DNA of 61,474 bases from Polyangiaceae bacterium (GTDB lineage: Bacteria > Myxococcota_A > Polyangia > Polyangiales > Polyangiaceae): positions 1-61,474 of the forward strand of contig JADLEQ010000112.1 of NCBI GenBank assembly GCA_020846005.1. Direction: 5' to 3'. The position numbers and the translations under genes were made by a program. Below are positions 41,720-50,463 of this stretch, in pieces. The notes below the pieces were generated by a model that was given only the letters and a program-made list of their open reading frames with translations, was not told the DNA's origin and did no database searches. The first letter of the stretch is position 1. Each line of letters starts with the position of its first letter.

Positions 41720-44050
41720 GAAGCGGGCCTCGACCCCGAGGCTGGGGATGGTCACCGGCCCGATCCACTCCGTCTCGCAGCGGTCCGTCTCGCACGACAC
41801 GTCGATGGCCTCCTCCTGGAGCGTCGAGTTCAGGACCTCGACGACGAACGCCCAGTAACCGCGTTCGCCGAGCCGCCACCGCTTCTCCAGTCGCACGTCC
41901 ACGCGATGGAACGACGGCACCCGCCGAGGGCTCGGGGAGCGCGCGCCCCCCGGGGAGGCGCCCTGGGCCGGGAAGCCCGTGTAGAAGACGAGGCGCCCGC
42001 CGAGCCGCCAGCGCCGGCCCAGATCGTAGCCGGCCGCGAGGTTGAGCACGTGGGTGCGGTCGAACGCGGACGGGAACCGCTCGCGGCCGACCGAGCGCGT
42101 CGAGCGCGACAGGGTGTACGACAGGAAGCCGCCCAGGCGGCGGCTCAGCGGCCGGCGCACCATCAGCTCGAGACCGTAGGAGTGCCCGAGGCTGCGACGC
42201 AGCAGCGGGCTGTCCGCCCGCGAGGCGCCGGTGTCCTCGTCCTCGCCGGAGTCGCCCGCGGCGGTGCCGAGCGCGTCCGTCATCTCGAAGAACGCGTTCT
42301 GGAACAGCGTGAACGAGCTCGTGAAGTCGGAGGGGAGATCGAGCTCGACGCCCGCGCTCGACTGCACGCTGCGCTGCAGGCCGTCCTCCAGCGCGCCGAG
42401 GTCGAAGCCGGGGACGGGGATGACGAAGCTCGGCGGCTGGTGGGCCAGGCCGACCGCGTACACCGTGCGGAGCGATGGTCGCAGCGCGTAGCGGGCGGCG
42501 ATCCGTGGCTCGATCGCGAGCGACGCCGCGCGTCCCCCCGAGGAGTACAGATCCACGCGGAGCCCCGGCGTCACCGTCACACGTGGATCCACCCGGGACT
42601 CGAGCTCACCCCACGCGCCCGTGACCACGTCGGTGCGGCTCGGGAGCAGGTCCTCGACGTCCTCGTCGTCCGCAGCCGTCGCGTCGCCTCGGGCGTCCAC
42701 GAGCTCGACCGAGTACTCGTCCGTCGCGACGTCCGCACCGGCGCGCAGCGTCGTCCGCGCGCTCGTGCGTCTCTCGTAGGACGCACGGGCGCCGAGCATC
42801 CGATCGATCACGGCGAAGGAGTCGCTGTCGCCGCCTCGGGTGCGATCCCACCCGCCCGTCACGGCCACGCGGAGGCGGCCGCCGCGGAGCGTCTCGTGCG
42901 ACCAGCGCAGATCGAGGCGGTGGAACTCCGTGCCGAGACCCACCTTGACGCGTCCCTCGTCCCGCTCACCGATGAGATCGAACGCGCCGAAGCCAAACGC
43001 CGAGAGCTCGTCGCGAGGGCCGAGCTGCCAGCTCACCCTCGTCTGCCAGTCCCAGTACTCGAGCACCGCCTCCGGGGCGAGCAGCGAGATCAGGGCCGCC
43101 GTGTACGAGTAGCGCCCCGCCACCTGGGCGCTGCCGCGCCCGTCACCGAACGGCGCCTCCACCATGGCGCCCGAGTCGACCAGCCGGACACTCGCCTCGC
43201 CGCCGAACTCGTAGGCTGGCGCGGCCGTCTCGCCGGAGACGATCCCGCCGGCGAACCGACCGTGCCGGGCCGGATAGCCGCCCGGGTAGAGATCCACGCG
43301 CTCGACCAGCGCCGGGTGGACGACGCCCGGCCCGAGCCCCACGTGGAACAACAGCGGCACGCGGATCCCGTCCAGGAAGTAGCCGACGTTGCCCGGCGGC
43401 GCGCCGCGGACGAAGAAGTAGGGCACCCCCGAGAGGATCGGCGTGACGCCGGGCAGCGCCTCGACCGCGCGGAACGGATCCCCGAACGCCCCGGGGAGCT
43501 CCCGGATCTCCGCGCGGCCGAACGAGCTGACGCCCGCCGGGAGCTGATCCCCGAGCACGTCGATCTCGGTGGGCGGCGCCGCGAGCGGCGGCGGCGGCGC
43601 GCGGTTCGAAGGGGGAGGGGGAACCGCCGGGGCGCCCGCCACCGCGGGCGCGGCGGGCGCTGGCTCCGGCGGGGGCGCCGGCGGGACGAAGCGCACCTCG
43701 AAGCGGATACGCGCGGCGACGGCCACGTCCCCGCGGCGGGCCGGCTCGAAGCGCCACCCGCCGGCCGCCTCCACCGCGCGGGACGCGAACGGCTCGTCCC
43801 CGCTCACGACCCTCGCCTCGGCGACGCCGCCCTCGACGGACACGACGAGCTCGAGCACCACCACCGCGGCGCCCTCGGCGCCCTCCGGGTACGCGACCTC
43901 GGCGGCGGCCGCCAGCCGCGGCGGCACCACAGCGGGTGGCGCGTCGGGCGCGGGGGCGGGCGCGCCGGCCCCCGCGGCGCCCTCGGCGCGCGCGCCGGTC
44001 GCCGCGAGGGCGAGGCCCGCCGCCCAGCTCAGCGCGGCTCGACGCAGCAC
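41717..44050 (-). CDS. TonB-dependent receptor carrying an N-terminal TonB_C-type domain
   Basis: 777 residues from a GTG at 44050, which gives a clean signal peptide (MLRRAALSWAAGLALAATGARA). Residues ~40-125 are a TonB C-terminal-like domain (GAAVVVLELVVSVEGGVAEARVVSG, AVEAAGGWRFEPA, IRFEVRFVPP), then a Pro/Ala linker. The plug follows (EIDVLGDQ, FRAVEALPGVTPILSGVPYFFVRGAPPGNVGYFLDGIRVP), then a ~550-residue beta-barrel ending GVEARF with terminal Phe. The receptor imports a ligand across the outer membrane; fusion to a TonB-like domain is unusual. The start overlaps the FGE-like gene by 22 bp. The substrate is unknown. Confidence 0.88.
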   Translation of the reverse strand: MLRRAALSWAAGLALAATGARAEGAAGAGAPAPAPDAPPAVVPPRLAAAAEVAYPEGAEGAAVVVLELVVSVEGGVAEARVVSGDEPFASRAVEAAGGWRFEPARRGDVAVAARIRFEVRFVPPAPPPEPAPAAPAVAGAPAVPPPPSNRAPPPPLAAPPTEIDVLGDQLPAGVSSFGRAEIRELPGAFGDPFRAVEALPGVTPILSGVPYFFVRGAPPGNVGYFLDGIRVPLLFHVGLGPGVVHPALVERVDLYPGGYPARHGRFAGGIVSGETAAPAYEFGGEASVRLVDSGAMVEAPFGDGRGSAQVAGRYSYTAALISLLAPEAVLEYWDWQTRVSWQLGPRDELSAFGFGAFDLIGERDEGRVKVGLGTEFHRLDLRWSHETLRGGRLRVAVTGGWDRTRGGDSDSFAVIDRMLGARASYERRTSARTTLRAGADVATDEYSVELVDARGDATAADDEDVEDLLPSRTDVVTGAWGELESRVDPRVTVTPGLRVDLYSSGGRAASLAIEPRIAARYALRPSLRTVYAVGLAHQPPSFVIPVPGFDLGALEDGLQRSVQSSAGVELDLPSDFTSSFTLFQNAFFEMTDALGTAAGDSGEDEDTGASRADSPLLRRSLGHSYGLELMVRRPLSRRLGGFLSYTLSRSTRSVGRERFPSAFDRTHVLNLAAGYDLGRRWRLGGRLVFYTGFPAQGASPGGARSPSPRRVPSFHRVDVRLEKRWRLGERGYWAFVVEVLNSTLQEEAIDVSCETDRCETEWIGPVTIPSLGVEARF

Positions 44051-44982
44051 CGCAGCCCGATCTCGTAGAAGCGGAACGCGTCGCCGTGCGACGTGACCGC
44101 GCTCTGGCACGTGCGCGAATCCGCCCAGTAGCGGCCCCGGAGCGAGCCGTGGAAGCTCGGACCGCCGCCGTCGCGCCGTCGCGTCCACTCCTCCACGTTG
44201 CCTGAGAGATCGTGGACGCCGGCCTCGCTCACGCAGCCGGCGTTCGCGCCCGAGGGCTCCGCCTGGTAGAGCGCCTGCACGTGGTCCGCCGCGAGGGTGG
44301 CGGCCGGGCCGGCGGAGCGCGCGAGCTCGAGCAGCGCCTCGAGGGAGGCGACCGTGGCCGTCGGGAGTGACCACGGCCAGCCGTCGAGGAGGGCTTGGTC
44401 GTAGGCGAGCCAGCGCTCGTCGTCGTTGCACACCCCGGGTTGGTGGGCGTCCCCATAGGGGTAAGCATGACCGGCGCTCCCCGCGCAGGCATCGCCCCAC
44501 TCGTCGTCGAAGCAGAGCCGCTTGCCGCGGGCCGCGCACCACGCCTCGGACTCCGAGAAGGTGAGCATCACCAGCGGGAGCGCTCCGGCGAAATTCGGCG
44601 CCTCGTAGCGGTCCATGCACGTCTGGCCGGTGTCCACCGTATCCGCGGGGCAGCGCGCGCCGCCACCCTCCGCGGCGTCCGGGCGTGCGCCGCCCGCGCC
44701 GGTGGCGTCGCCCCGGTCGCCCTCGGCGTCCGCGGGGTGCGCCTCGGGCGTCGCGTCCCCCGGCGGGCTCGCGTCCGGCGGGGCGTCTGGGGGCCGCGCC
44801 AGCGCGTCGCTGGCGGCGTCGACCCGCGGCGCGCCGGCGTCCGCCGTGGGTCCGGCGTCTCGATCGGATCCCGCCCGGCCGGAGTCCCCGCTCGAGCAGC
44901 GCAGCAGCGCGGCTGCGGCGCTCGCGACCAGCGCGAGGCGGCCCCCCCGGCGGGCGACGGCGCGCTGCCGCTCAGCCTGCAC
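44029..44982 (-). CDS. FGE-sulfatase (SUMF1)-like exported protein
   Basis: 317 residues, GTG start. A hydrophobic N-terminus ends ALLRCSS (weak lipobox), followed by a ~75-residue Asp/Ala/Pro linker. The FGE-sulfatase-like domain begins at CPADTVDTGQTCMDRYEAPN and contains WCAARGKRLCFDDEWGDACAG, GVHDLSGNVEEWTRR and FRFYEIGLRCC. These blocks define the formylglycine-generating enzyme fold, which also serves non-enzymatic ligand-binding roles, and exported Asp/Ala-linked versions are common in myxobacteria. Activity is uncertain. It overlaps the receptor gene by 22 bp and the upstream Cys-rich gene by 11 bp. Confidence 0.82.
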   Translation of the reverse strand: MQAERQRAVARRGGRLALVASAAAALLRCSSGDSGRAGSDRDAGPTADAGAPRVDAASDALARPPDAPPDASPPGDATPEAHPADAEGDRGDATGAGGARPDAAEGGGARCPADTVDTGQTCMDRYEAPNFAGALPLVMLTFSESEAWCAARGKRLCFDDEWGDACAGSAGHAYPYGDAHQPGVCNDDERWLAYDQALLDGWPWSLPTATVASLEALLELARSAGPAATLAADHVQALYQAEPSGANAGCVSEAGVHDLSGNVEEWTRRRDGGGPSFHGSLRGRYWADSRTCQSAVTSHGDAFRFYEIGLRCCVEPR

Positions 44983-46060
44983 CCGCGCGACCCGAGACGC
45001 TGGCGCTCGCCTGGACGCTCACGTCGATCCGCGCGCTCGCCTTCACGGTGGCGTTCGCCGCGGCGCCGATGCACGCGAGCCCCTGGAGGCCGGCGTCGGC
45101 GACCACCCTTGGGAGCTGGCCCCCCACCTGGACCAAGACGCGCGCGCTCGCCGTGAGGCGCTTGCCGAGCGCGAGCTGCGCGTAGAGGAGGTTGGGGAGG
45201 TTGGCCTGGAGGCTCGCGACGAGCCGCGCCGCGAGCTCCGTCTGATGCGACGCCTGGACGCTGACCTGGGCCGGGGTGCACTGGGCGTTGAACTCGGCGC
45301 TGGCGTCGCAGCTCGCGTTGCACTCGGCGTCGGCGCTCGGCGGGCGGACCGCGCCCTCGCACTGGGGGGCCTGCCACTGCCCCTCGCAGCGCGCGTGGCA
45401 GGTCGCGCTGCAGCCGCCGTCGCAGGTCCCGTTGCACTGGCCCACGCAGCGGCCCGTGGCGTCCGCCTGCGAGCACTGGCCCTGGCACGCGCCGTTACAC
45501 TGCCCGTCGCAGCGCCCGATGCAGCGCCCGCTGCAGGTCCCGCTCAGCTTCGCCGGCTCGCACGACGCCACGATCTGCCCCGGGTCGACGCTCACGTCGC
45601 ACGCGCCCTCGCAGCGCGCGCGCGCCTGGAGGTTCGCCTGGCACTGGGGCGGCGTGACCTGCGCCCGGAACGAGATCCCCTGGCTCAGTACCCAATCCAT
45701 GCGCGCCGACGCCGCCGCGCAAGCCGCGCGCGCCCGCTCGCCCGGCGCGTCCCGTCGCGGCGCGAGCTCGGGCGGTCCCGCCCCCAGGTCCATCGCGATG
45801 CGGGCGCACGCGTCCGCGGTGATCGCCTCCATCTGGAGCGACACCTGGCTCAGCTCCTTGGCGGCCAGCACGAACGCCCGGATCTTCCCGTTGGCCCGCG
45901 CGTTCGCGGAGAACGACATCGAGAGAGGATCGGCGTTCGCTTGGAGCTGCGGGCACGTGGCGCCGAGGCCGCCGAAGGCACCCGGCTGGCAGCCGGGCCC
46001 GGGGAGCGCCGCGAGCGCGGCGCCCGCGAGCAGGGCGAGAGAAGCAGGACGACGAAGCAT
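44972..46060 (-). CDS. Cys-rich lipoprotein with CxGxC repeats
   Basis: 362 residues. The lipobox region ends LPGPGC (Cys24). Residues ~30-140 are helical (ANARANGKIRAFVLAAKELSQVS). Between about 150 and 260 there are some 25 Cys, in a run of C(S/D/N)G(R/Q/T)C units such as CSGRCIGRCDGQCNG, spaced by four residues. The C-terminal ~110 residues are Ala/Val-rich and helical or beta. The Cys spacing suggests a disulfide ladder or metal binding. It is the first gene of the operon with the FGE-like protein and TonB receptor. No named family recognised. Confidence 0.8.
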   Translation of the reverse strand: MLRRPASLALLAGAALAALPGPGCQPGAFGGLGATCPQLQANADPLSMSFSANARANGKIRAFVLAAKELSQVSLQMEAITADACARIAMDLGAGPPELAPRRDAPGERARAACAAASARMDWVLSQGISFRAQVTPPQCQANLQARARCEGACDVSVDPGQIVASCEPAKLSGTCSGRCIGRCDGQCNGACQGQCSQADATGRCVGQCNGTCDGGCSATCHARCEGQWQAPQCEGAVRPPSADAECNASCDASAEFNAQCTPAQVSVQASHQTELAARLVASLQANLPNLLYAQLALGKRLTASARVLVQVGGQLPRVVADAGLQGLACIGAAANATVKASARIDVSVQASASVSGRAGAG

Positions 46061-46160
46061 GGAGCCCTCCGCCGGAGTGGCGACCCGGCGACCATAGCGC
46101 GAAGCCCGGGCGGGAGCCGGCGCGCGGTCCGGCCGCGGGGCGGGCCCAGGCGTTCGCCGT

Positions 46161-46181
46161 GGGCCTCCCCGGCGGAGGCCC
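46161..46181. promoter_or_regulatory. hairpin in the divergent region upstream of the GDPD gene
   Basis: GGGCCTCC-N5-GGAGGCCC, a perfect 8-bp stem, 57 bp before the GDPD ATG and within the 178-bp divergent region shared with the Cys-rich operon. Candidate operator or leader hairpin. Confidence 0.35.
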
Positions 46182-46238
46182 GGTCCCGAGCGGCCCTGGG
46201 CTCGCGGGGGAGCCGGGCTCGCGTATGCTCCCCCGCCG

Positions 46239-47057
46239 ATGCGCCGAGCGCACGCGTTCCTCCGCTCCGACGGCCCCATCGCGTTCGCGCACCGCGGCGG
46301 CGCGGCGCTGGCCCCGGAGAACACCCTCGCCGCCTTCGATGGCGCCGTCGCGCTCGGGGTTCGCTGGATCGAGACCGACGTCCACCTGAGCCGGGATGGG
46401 GTCGTCGTCGTCCACCACGACGCCACGCTCGATCGGACGACCGACGGCGCGGGGCCGCTGCGCGCGCGGTCGCTGGACGAGCTGCGCCGGCTGGACGCCG
46501 GGTATCGGTTCAGCGTGGACGACGGCCGCACCTTCCCCGAGCGCGGACGCGGTCACGGCATCCCGACGTTCGCGGAGGTGCTCGAGCGCCACCCGACCAT
46601 CCGCTTCAACGTCGAGCTGAAGCAACGCGAGCCGGCGATGGTCGAGGCGTTCTGGCGCCTGGTCCAGCAGCACGACGCGCAGGAGCGAGTGCTCATCGCA
46701 GCAGAGGACGAGCGCATCGGGGCGGAGGTGCGGGCGGTCACGCGGGGGCGCGTGCCGACGTCGCCGGGCGTCCGCGGCGTGCTCGGCTTCTGGGCGGCCG
46801 CGCGGGCGGGCGCGGCGCGGTGGGTCCCGTTCCCGTGGGACGCGCTCCAGGTCCCCCACCGGCACGGTCCGCTGACCGTCGTGGACCGCCGCTTCGTGGC
46901 CGCAGCGCACGAGCGCGGCGTCCACGTCCACGTGTGGACGATCGACGACATCTCGGAGATGCACGAGCTCCTCGATCTCGGCGTCGACGGCGTGATGACC
47001 GACCGCCCCGATCGGCTGCTCGCCGTCCTCGCCGCGCGCGCGCGCCCCGGGCCGTGA
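46239..47057 (+). CDS. glycerophosphodiester phosphodiesterase
   Basis: 272 residues, no signal peptide. The GDPD barrel signature is complete: AHRGGAALAPENTLAAF with His18, ETDVHLSRDG with Glu45 and Asp47, and VVHHDATLDRTTDG with His60. The C-terminus has VHVWTIDD and LGVDGVMTDRPD. It hydrolyses glycerophosphodiesters to glycerol-3-phosphate and an alcohol and, lacking an export signal, should act in the cytoplasm like UgpQ. It is separated from the following genes by a 219-bp gap that holds a palindrome and a sigma-54-type promoter. Confidence 0.92.
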   Translation: MRRAHAFLRSDGPIAFAHRGGAALAPENTLAAFDGAVALGVRWIETDVHLSRDGVVVVHHDATLDRTTDGAGPLRARSLDELRRLDAGYRFSVDDGRTFPERGRGHGIPTFAEVLERHPTIRFNVELKQREPAMVEAFWRLVQQHDAQERVLIAAEDERIGAEVRAVTRGRVPTSPGVRGVLGFWAAARAGAARWVPFPWDALQVPHRHGPLTVVDRRFVAAAHERGVHVHVWTIDDISEMHELLDLGVDGVMTDRPDRLLAVLAARARPGP

Positions 47058-47128
47058 GTGGCCGTGCGCCGCACCCCTTTTCGAAGCTGGTCGTCGGGCT
47101 TGCAAGAGTGAAGGACGCGTGCGAGCCG

Positions 47129-47146
47129 GCGCCCGATCTCGGGCGC
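47129..47146. promoter_or_regulatory. 18-bp inverted repeat GCGCCCGA-TC-TCGGGCGC
   Basis: Perfect 8-bp arms around a 2-nt centre, 72 bp after the GDPD stop and 31 bp before the -24 box of the predicted sigma-54 promoter. It could be an activator site, though closer than usual for enhancer-binding proteins, or the GDPD terminator. Confidence 0.4.
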
Positions 47147-47177
47147 ATTCTTGCGCGCGTTCTCCAGCGCCCGGGGT

Positions 47178-47193
47178 TGGCACGGCGAATGCT
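47178..47193 (+). promoter_or_regulatory. sigma-54 (-24/-12) promoter
   Basis: TGGCAC-N5-ATGCT keeps the GG-N10-GC core of RpoN promoters (GG at 47179-47180, GC at 47191-47192). It is intergenic, correctly oriented, and would start transcription near 47204, about 70 nt before the GTG at 47277. Confidence 0.6.
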
Positions 47194-47276
47194 TGCGCGG
47201 GGCCAGCCGGCCTGCGCCGGGTGGCGCCCTGGTGGTCGGGGCGGCCGGGAGCCTCGACAGGGCACAGGGACCTCGA

Positions 47277-47936
47277 GTGAGCACGGCGATCGCGACGCGA
47301 GAGGACGAGTGGGAGCTCGAGGCGCTCGTGGCGTCGTTCGCCTCGGGAGAGGAGCCGCCGCCCGACGCGACGCACTGGGCTCCCGACGTCGGGCCCTGCG
47401 TGACCGTCGTGCTCTTCGCGAGCTACGCGAGCCCGTTCGCGGCCGCCGCGGAGCGCGCCGTGACGGGCGCGCTCGGCGGGATCGCGAGGGCGCGGCTGGT
47501 CCGCCGTCACTTCGTCGACCCGCGGCGCCGCGTGGCCGCGCTGCTCGGGGCCGAGCTGGCGGAGGCGGCGCGAGCGCAGGGCCGGTTCCTGGCAGCGCAC
47601 GAGGCGCTGCTGGCCCGAGGGGGCGCCCTCGAGGGCCTCTCCGTCGAGCGATTCGCCAGCGACGTAGGGCTCTGCGCCGCCGAGGTCGTGCGCGAGCTGG
47701 CGAGCCACCGGCCGCGCCTGCGCGTGGCGCGCGACCAGTGGCACGCGCGACGGCTCGGCGTGCTGTTCGCGCCGACGTGCCTGCTCGACGGCCGGGAGTA
47801 CGAGGGCGACTGGCGGGAGGTCGAGGTCGAGGGGCGCGTGCGCGATCGGCTCGCGGAGCTGGACGCGACGCACGACTTCCGCCGGCACCCGACGCTCCCC
47901 TGCGCGCCCACGAGCATGCGGGTGCCGCGCCCATGA
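47277..47936 (+). CDS. DsbA-like thioredoxin-fold protein lacking the CxxC motif
   Basis: 219 residues from a GTG at 47277; an upstream ATG would put the start ahead of the predicted transcript start. After a ~45-residue acidic leader comes CVTVVLFASYASPFAAAAERAVTGAL, which occupies the place of the DsbA active site (normally FSDFQCPFC) but has no CxxC, and ends with a GVLFAPTCLLDGREYEGDW block, the cis-Pro loop position with a Cys. The fold without redox Cys recalls the thioredoxin-like tails of some NhaA antiporters. It cannot be a normal oxidoreductase. Its stop overlaps the next gene by 4 bp. Confidence 0.65.
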   Translation: MSTAIATREDEWELEALVASFASGEEPPPDATHWAPDVGPCVTVVLFASYASPFAAAAERAVTGALGGIARARLVRRHFVDPRRRVAALLGAELAEAARAQGRFLAAHEALLARGGALEGLSVERFASDVGLCAAEVVRELASHRPRLRVARDQWHARRLGVLFAPTCLLDGREYEGDWREVEVEGRVRDRLAELDATHDFRRHPTLPCAPTSMRVPRP

Positions 47937-48379
47937 CCGATCTGCGCGCCTTGCGCCCCTCCTCGCAGCGTCCGCCGCGGCCGCGGGGCGCCGTGCAGCA
48001 CCTGCTGCCCGTGGCGGTCGCGACCGATCACCTGGCCGCCGAGCGCCGCGCCGAGCTGCTCGCGCTGGCGCTCGGGTTCGCGCCGCACCGCGCCCGGGAG
48101 GTGGGGCTGCTCGCGTACGAGCTCTCCGCGTCCGCGCTCGGTCCGGCGGGGGGCACGCTCACGCTGCGCAGCGTCGAGCTGCCCGCCGTGGGGGTCGCGG
48201 TCGTCGCCGAGGACGCCGCCGCGCCGGCGGGCGGCGCGGCGACCGAGGACGACCCGCCGTCGTCGCGCCGAGGCCGCCCGCGCCTCCGCCTGGGGACACT
48301 CTTCGAACTCGCGAGCGACGTGCGAGTCAGCTCCCTCCCGGACGGCCGGCGGCGGATCGTCGCGATCCGTTGGCGCTGA
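47933..48379 (+). CDS. small protein, possibly a degenerate RsbT/RsbW-like HATPase
   Basis: 148 residues, ATG overlapping the previous stop (ATGA). After a Pro/Arg-rich leader, VAVATDHLAAERRAELLALALGFAPHRAREVGLLAYELSASALGPAGGTLTLRSVELPAVGVAVVAED resembles the N-box and following strands of anti-sigma-factor-type HATPases, with the catalytic Asn replaced and the G-boxes missing (RGRPRLRLGTLFELASDVRV). If correct it would bind a partner rather than ATP. The call is weak. Its pairing with the Cys-less DsbA-like protein under a sigma-54-type promoter is the main clue. Confidence 0.5.
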   Translation: MTDLRALRPSSQRPPRPRGAVQHLLPVAVATDHLAAERRAELLALALGFAPHRAREVGLLAYELSASALGPAGGTLTLRSVELPAVGVAVVAEDAAAPAGGAATEDDPPSSRRGRPRLRLGTLFELASDVRVSSLPDGRRRIVAIRWR

Positions 48380-48425
48380 GCGCGCGGCGGGCGCGGGCGC
48401 TGGACGCCCGAGCGGCCGCTCGTGT

Positions 48426-50411
48426 ATGAGCGGCGGCCGCATGCGCCGCATCCACAAGCTCCTCATCGCGAACCGGGGCGAGATCGCTTGCCGCATCCAG
48501 CGCAGCGCTCGCTCGCTCGGGCTCGGCACCGTCGCCGTCTTCAGCGACGCGGACTCGAGCGCGCCCCACGTGCGGCTCGCCGACGAGGCCGTGCGGATCG
48601 GCCCCGCGCCGAGCGCCGAGTCGTACCTGCGGATCGAGGCGCTCGTCGAGGCGGCGCGGCGCACGGGCGCCGACGCCGTGCACCCCGGCTTCGGCTTCCT
48701 CGCGGAGAACGCCCGCTTCGCGCAGGCCTGCCTCGACGCCGGGCTCGTGTTCGTCGGGCCACGGCCGGCCGCGATCGCGGCGCTCGGCTCCAAGCGCGAG
48801 GCGAAGCGGCTGGCGGCGGCGGCCGGCGTCCCCGTCGTGCCCGGGTACGCGGGCGACGACCAGTCCGTCGCGGCGCTCACCGCGGCGGCGCGGGACGTGG
48901 GCTTCCCGCTGCTCCTCAAGGCGAGCGCGGGGGGCGGCGGCAAGGGGATGCAGATCGTCCGCGCCGCGGCCGAGCTGGGGCCGGCGCTCGAGAGCGCGAA
49001 GCGCGTCGCCGCGGCCGCGTTCGGCGACGACACGCTCCTGCTCGAGCGATACGTCGAGCGGCCGCGGCACGTCGAGATCCAGATCCTCGGGGACGAGCAC
49101 GGACACCTGGTCCACCTCTTCGAGCGCGAGTGCTCGATCCAGCGCCGCCACCAGAAGATCGTGGAGGAGAGCCCGTCCCCCGCGCTCGACGCCGAGCTGC
49201 GCGAGCGGATGGGGGAGGCCGCGGTCGCGGCCGGCCGCGCCGTGAGCTACTCGAGCGCCGGGACGGTGGAGTTCATCCTGGGGGAGGACCAGCGCTTCTA
49301 CTTCCTCGAGGTGAACACGCGCCTCCAGGTCGAGCACCCCGTCACCGAGTGCGTCACCGGCGTCGACATCGTCGCGGAGCAGCTCCGGATCGCGCGCGGG
49401 GAGCGGCTCCGGCTCCGGCAGGCCGAGCTCGGCCCGCGCGGCCACGCCATCGAGGTGCGGCTCTACGCGGAGAGCCCCGAGGACGGCTTCCTCCCGCAGA
49501 CGGGCCGCCTCCTCGAGTTCGAGATCCCGGCGCTCGACGGCCTGCGCGTCGACTCGGGCGTGGAGACGGGCTCCGAGATCGGCATCCACTACGACCCGAT
49601 GCTCGCCAAGGTGATCGCGCACGCGCCGACGCGCGACGAGGCGATCCAGCGTCTGATCCGCGCGCTCTCCGGCGCGAGCGTCCTCGGCGTCGTGACCAAC
49701 CGCGGCTACCTGGCCCGCGTGCTCGACCACGAGGCGTTCCGCGCCGGCGCGACGCACACGCACTTCGTCGAGGAGCACGCCGCGGCGCTCGCCGAGCCGC
49801 CCGCGTCGGACGCCGAGCTCCGGTTCGCGGCCACCGTCGTGGCGGTCGCCGCGCACGAACGCCGGCGCGCCGAGCGCACCCTCCTCCCCGCGCTAGAGCC
49901 GGGGTTTCGCGTCTCCCGGTTCGCGCCCGAGCGGGTCGAGCTCCGGGTCGGCGAGCGCGAGGTGACCCTCACGTACGAGAACCTCGGCGGCGGGGCGCTC
50001 CGCGTGACGGCGCTCGGCGAGACGGCGGAGGTGCGCGTCGTCGAGGCGGGGCCGCGCGAGCTCGTGCTCGAGATCGGCGGGCACCGCCGGCGGGCGCGCC
50101 ACGCGACGGACGGCGCGCGCTGGCACGTCCACAGCGGGGGGCGGACGCTCGCGGTCGACGAGCTCCCCCGGTTCCCGGAGAAGCTGGTCGAGCTCGCGGC
50201 CGGCGCCTGCGTCGCGCCGATGCCCGGCAAGATCGTCCGCGTCGCGTGTCAGGTGGGCTCGCCGGTCGAGGCGGGGCAGGTCCTCGTGATCCTTGAGGCG
50301 ATGAAGATGGAGCACTCGGTGCGCGCGCCGGTCGCCGGGACGGTGCGGGAGCTCGCGGTCGCGGAGGGCGCGCAGGTGGACGCCGGCGCCGTCCTCGTGC
50401 TCGTCGAGTGA
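48426..50411 (+). CDS. acyl-CoA carboxylase alpha subunit (biotin carboxylase + BCCP)
   Basis: 661 residues. The biotin carboxylase domain starts HKLLIANRGEIACRIQRSA, with HPGFGFLAENARFA, the ATP-grasp KASAGGGGKGMQIV, EVNTRLQVEHPVTE and ESP.DGFLPQTG. After a middle domain comes the biotinyl domain, MPGKI...VILEAMKMEHS, with Lys627 biotinylated. The single-chain layout and length fit methylcrotonyl-, propionyl- or acetyl-CoA carboxylase alpha chains; no carboxyltransferase beta gene lies adjacent, so the substrate is undecided. ATG at 48441 is an alternative start. The palindrome GAGCGGCCGCTC (48410-48421) lies just before it. Confidence 0.92.
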   Translation: MSGGRMRRIHKLLIANRGEIACRIQRSARSLGLGTVAVFSDADSSAPHVRLADEAVRIGPAPSAESYLRIEALVEAARRTGADAVHPGFGFLAENARFAQACLDAGLVFVGPRPAAIAALGSKREAKRLAAAAGVPVVPGYAGDDQSVAALTAAARDVGFPLLLKASAGGGGKGMQIVRAAAELGPALESAKRVAAAAFGDDTLLLERYVERPRHVEIQILGDEHGHLVHLFERECSIQRRHQKIVEESPSPALDAELRERMGEAAVAAGRAVSYSSAGTVEFILGEDQRFYFLEVNTRLQVEHPVTECVTGVDIVAEQLRIARGERLRLRQAELGPRGHAIEVRLYAESPEDGFLPQTGRLLEFEIPALDGLRVDSGVETGSEIGIHYDPMLAKVIAHAPTRDEAIQRLIRALSGASVLGVVTNRGYLARVLDHEAFRAGATHTHFVEEHAAALAEPPASDAELRFAATVVAVAAHERRRAERTLLPALEPGFRVSRFAPERVELRVGEREVTLTYENLGGGALRVTALGETAEVRVVEAGPRELVLEIGGHRRRARHATDGARWHVHSGGRTLAVDELPRFPEKLVELAAGACVAPMPGKIVRVACQVGSPVEAGQVLVILEAMKMEHSVRAPVAGTVRELAVAEGAQVDAGAVLVLVE

Positions 50412-50414
50412 GCG

Positions 50415-50452
50415 CCCGCGGCGCGGGGCCCCAGGGCCGCCGGCGCCGCGGG
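50415..50452. terminator. bidirectional hairpin between converging genes
   Basis: CCCGCGGCGC (50415-50424) pairs with GCGCCGCGGG (50443-50452), a perfect 10-bp stem and 18-nt loop in the 52-bp gap between the carboxylase gene and the repeat lipoprotein gene. Confidence 0.5.
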
Positions 50453-50463
50453 GGCCTCGCCCA

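Noticed and set aside
39471..41879. An 802-codon minus-strand frame opposite the hybrid kinase
   Set aside because: It is low-complexity His/Arg/Asp sequence with no domain, lying fully antisense to a gene with all kinase motifs.
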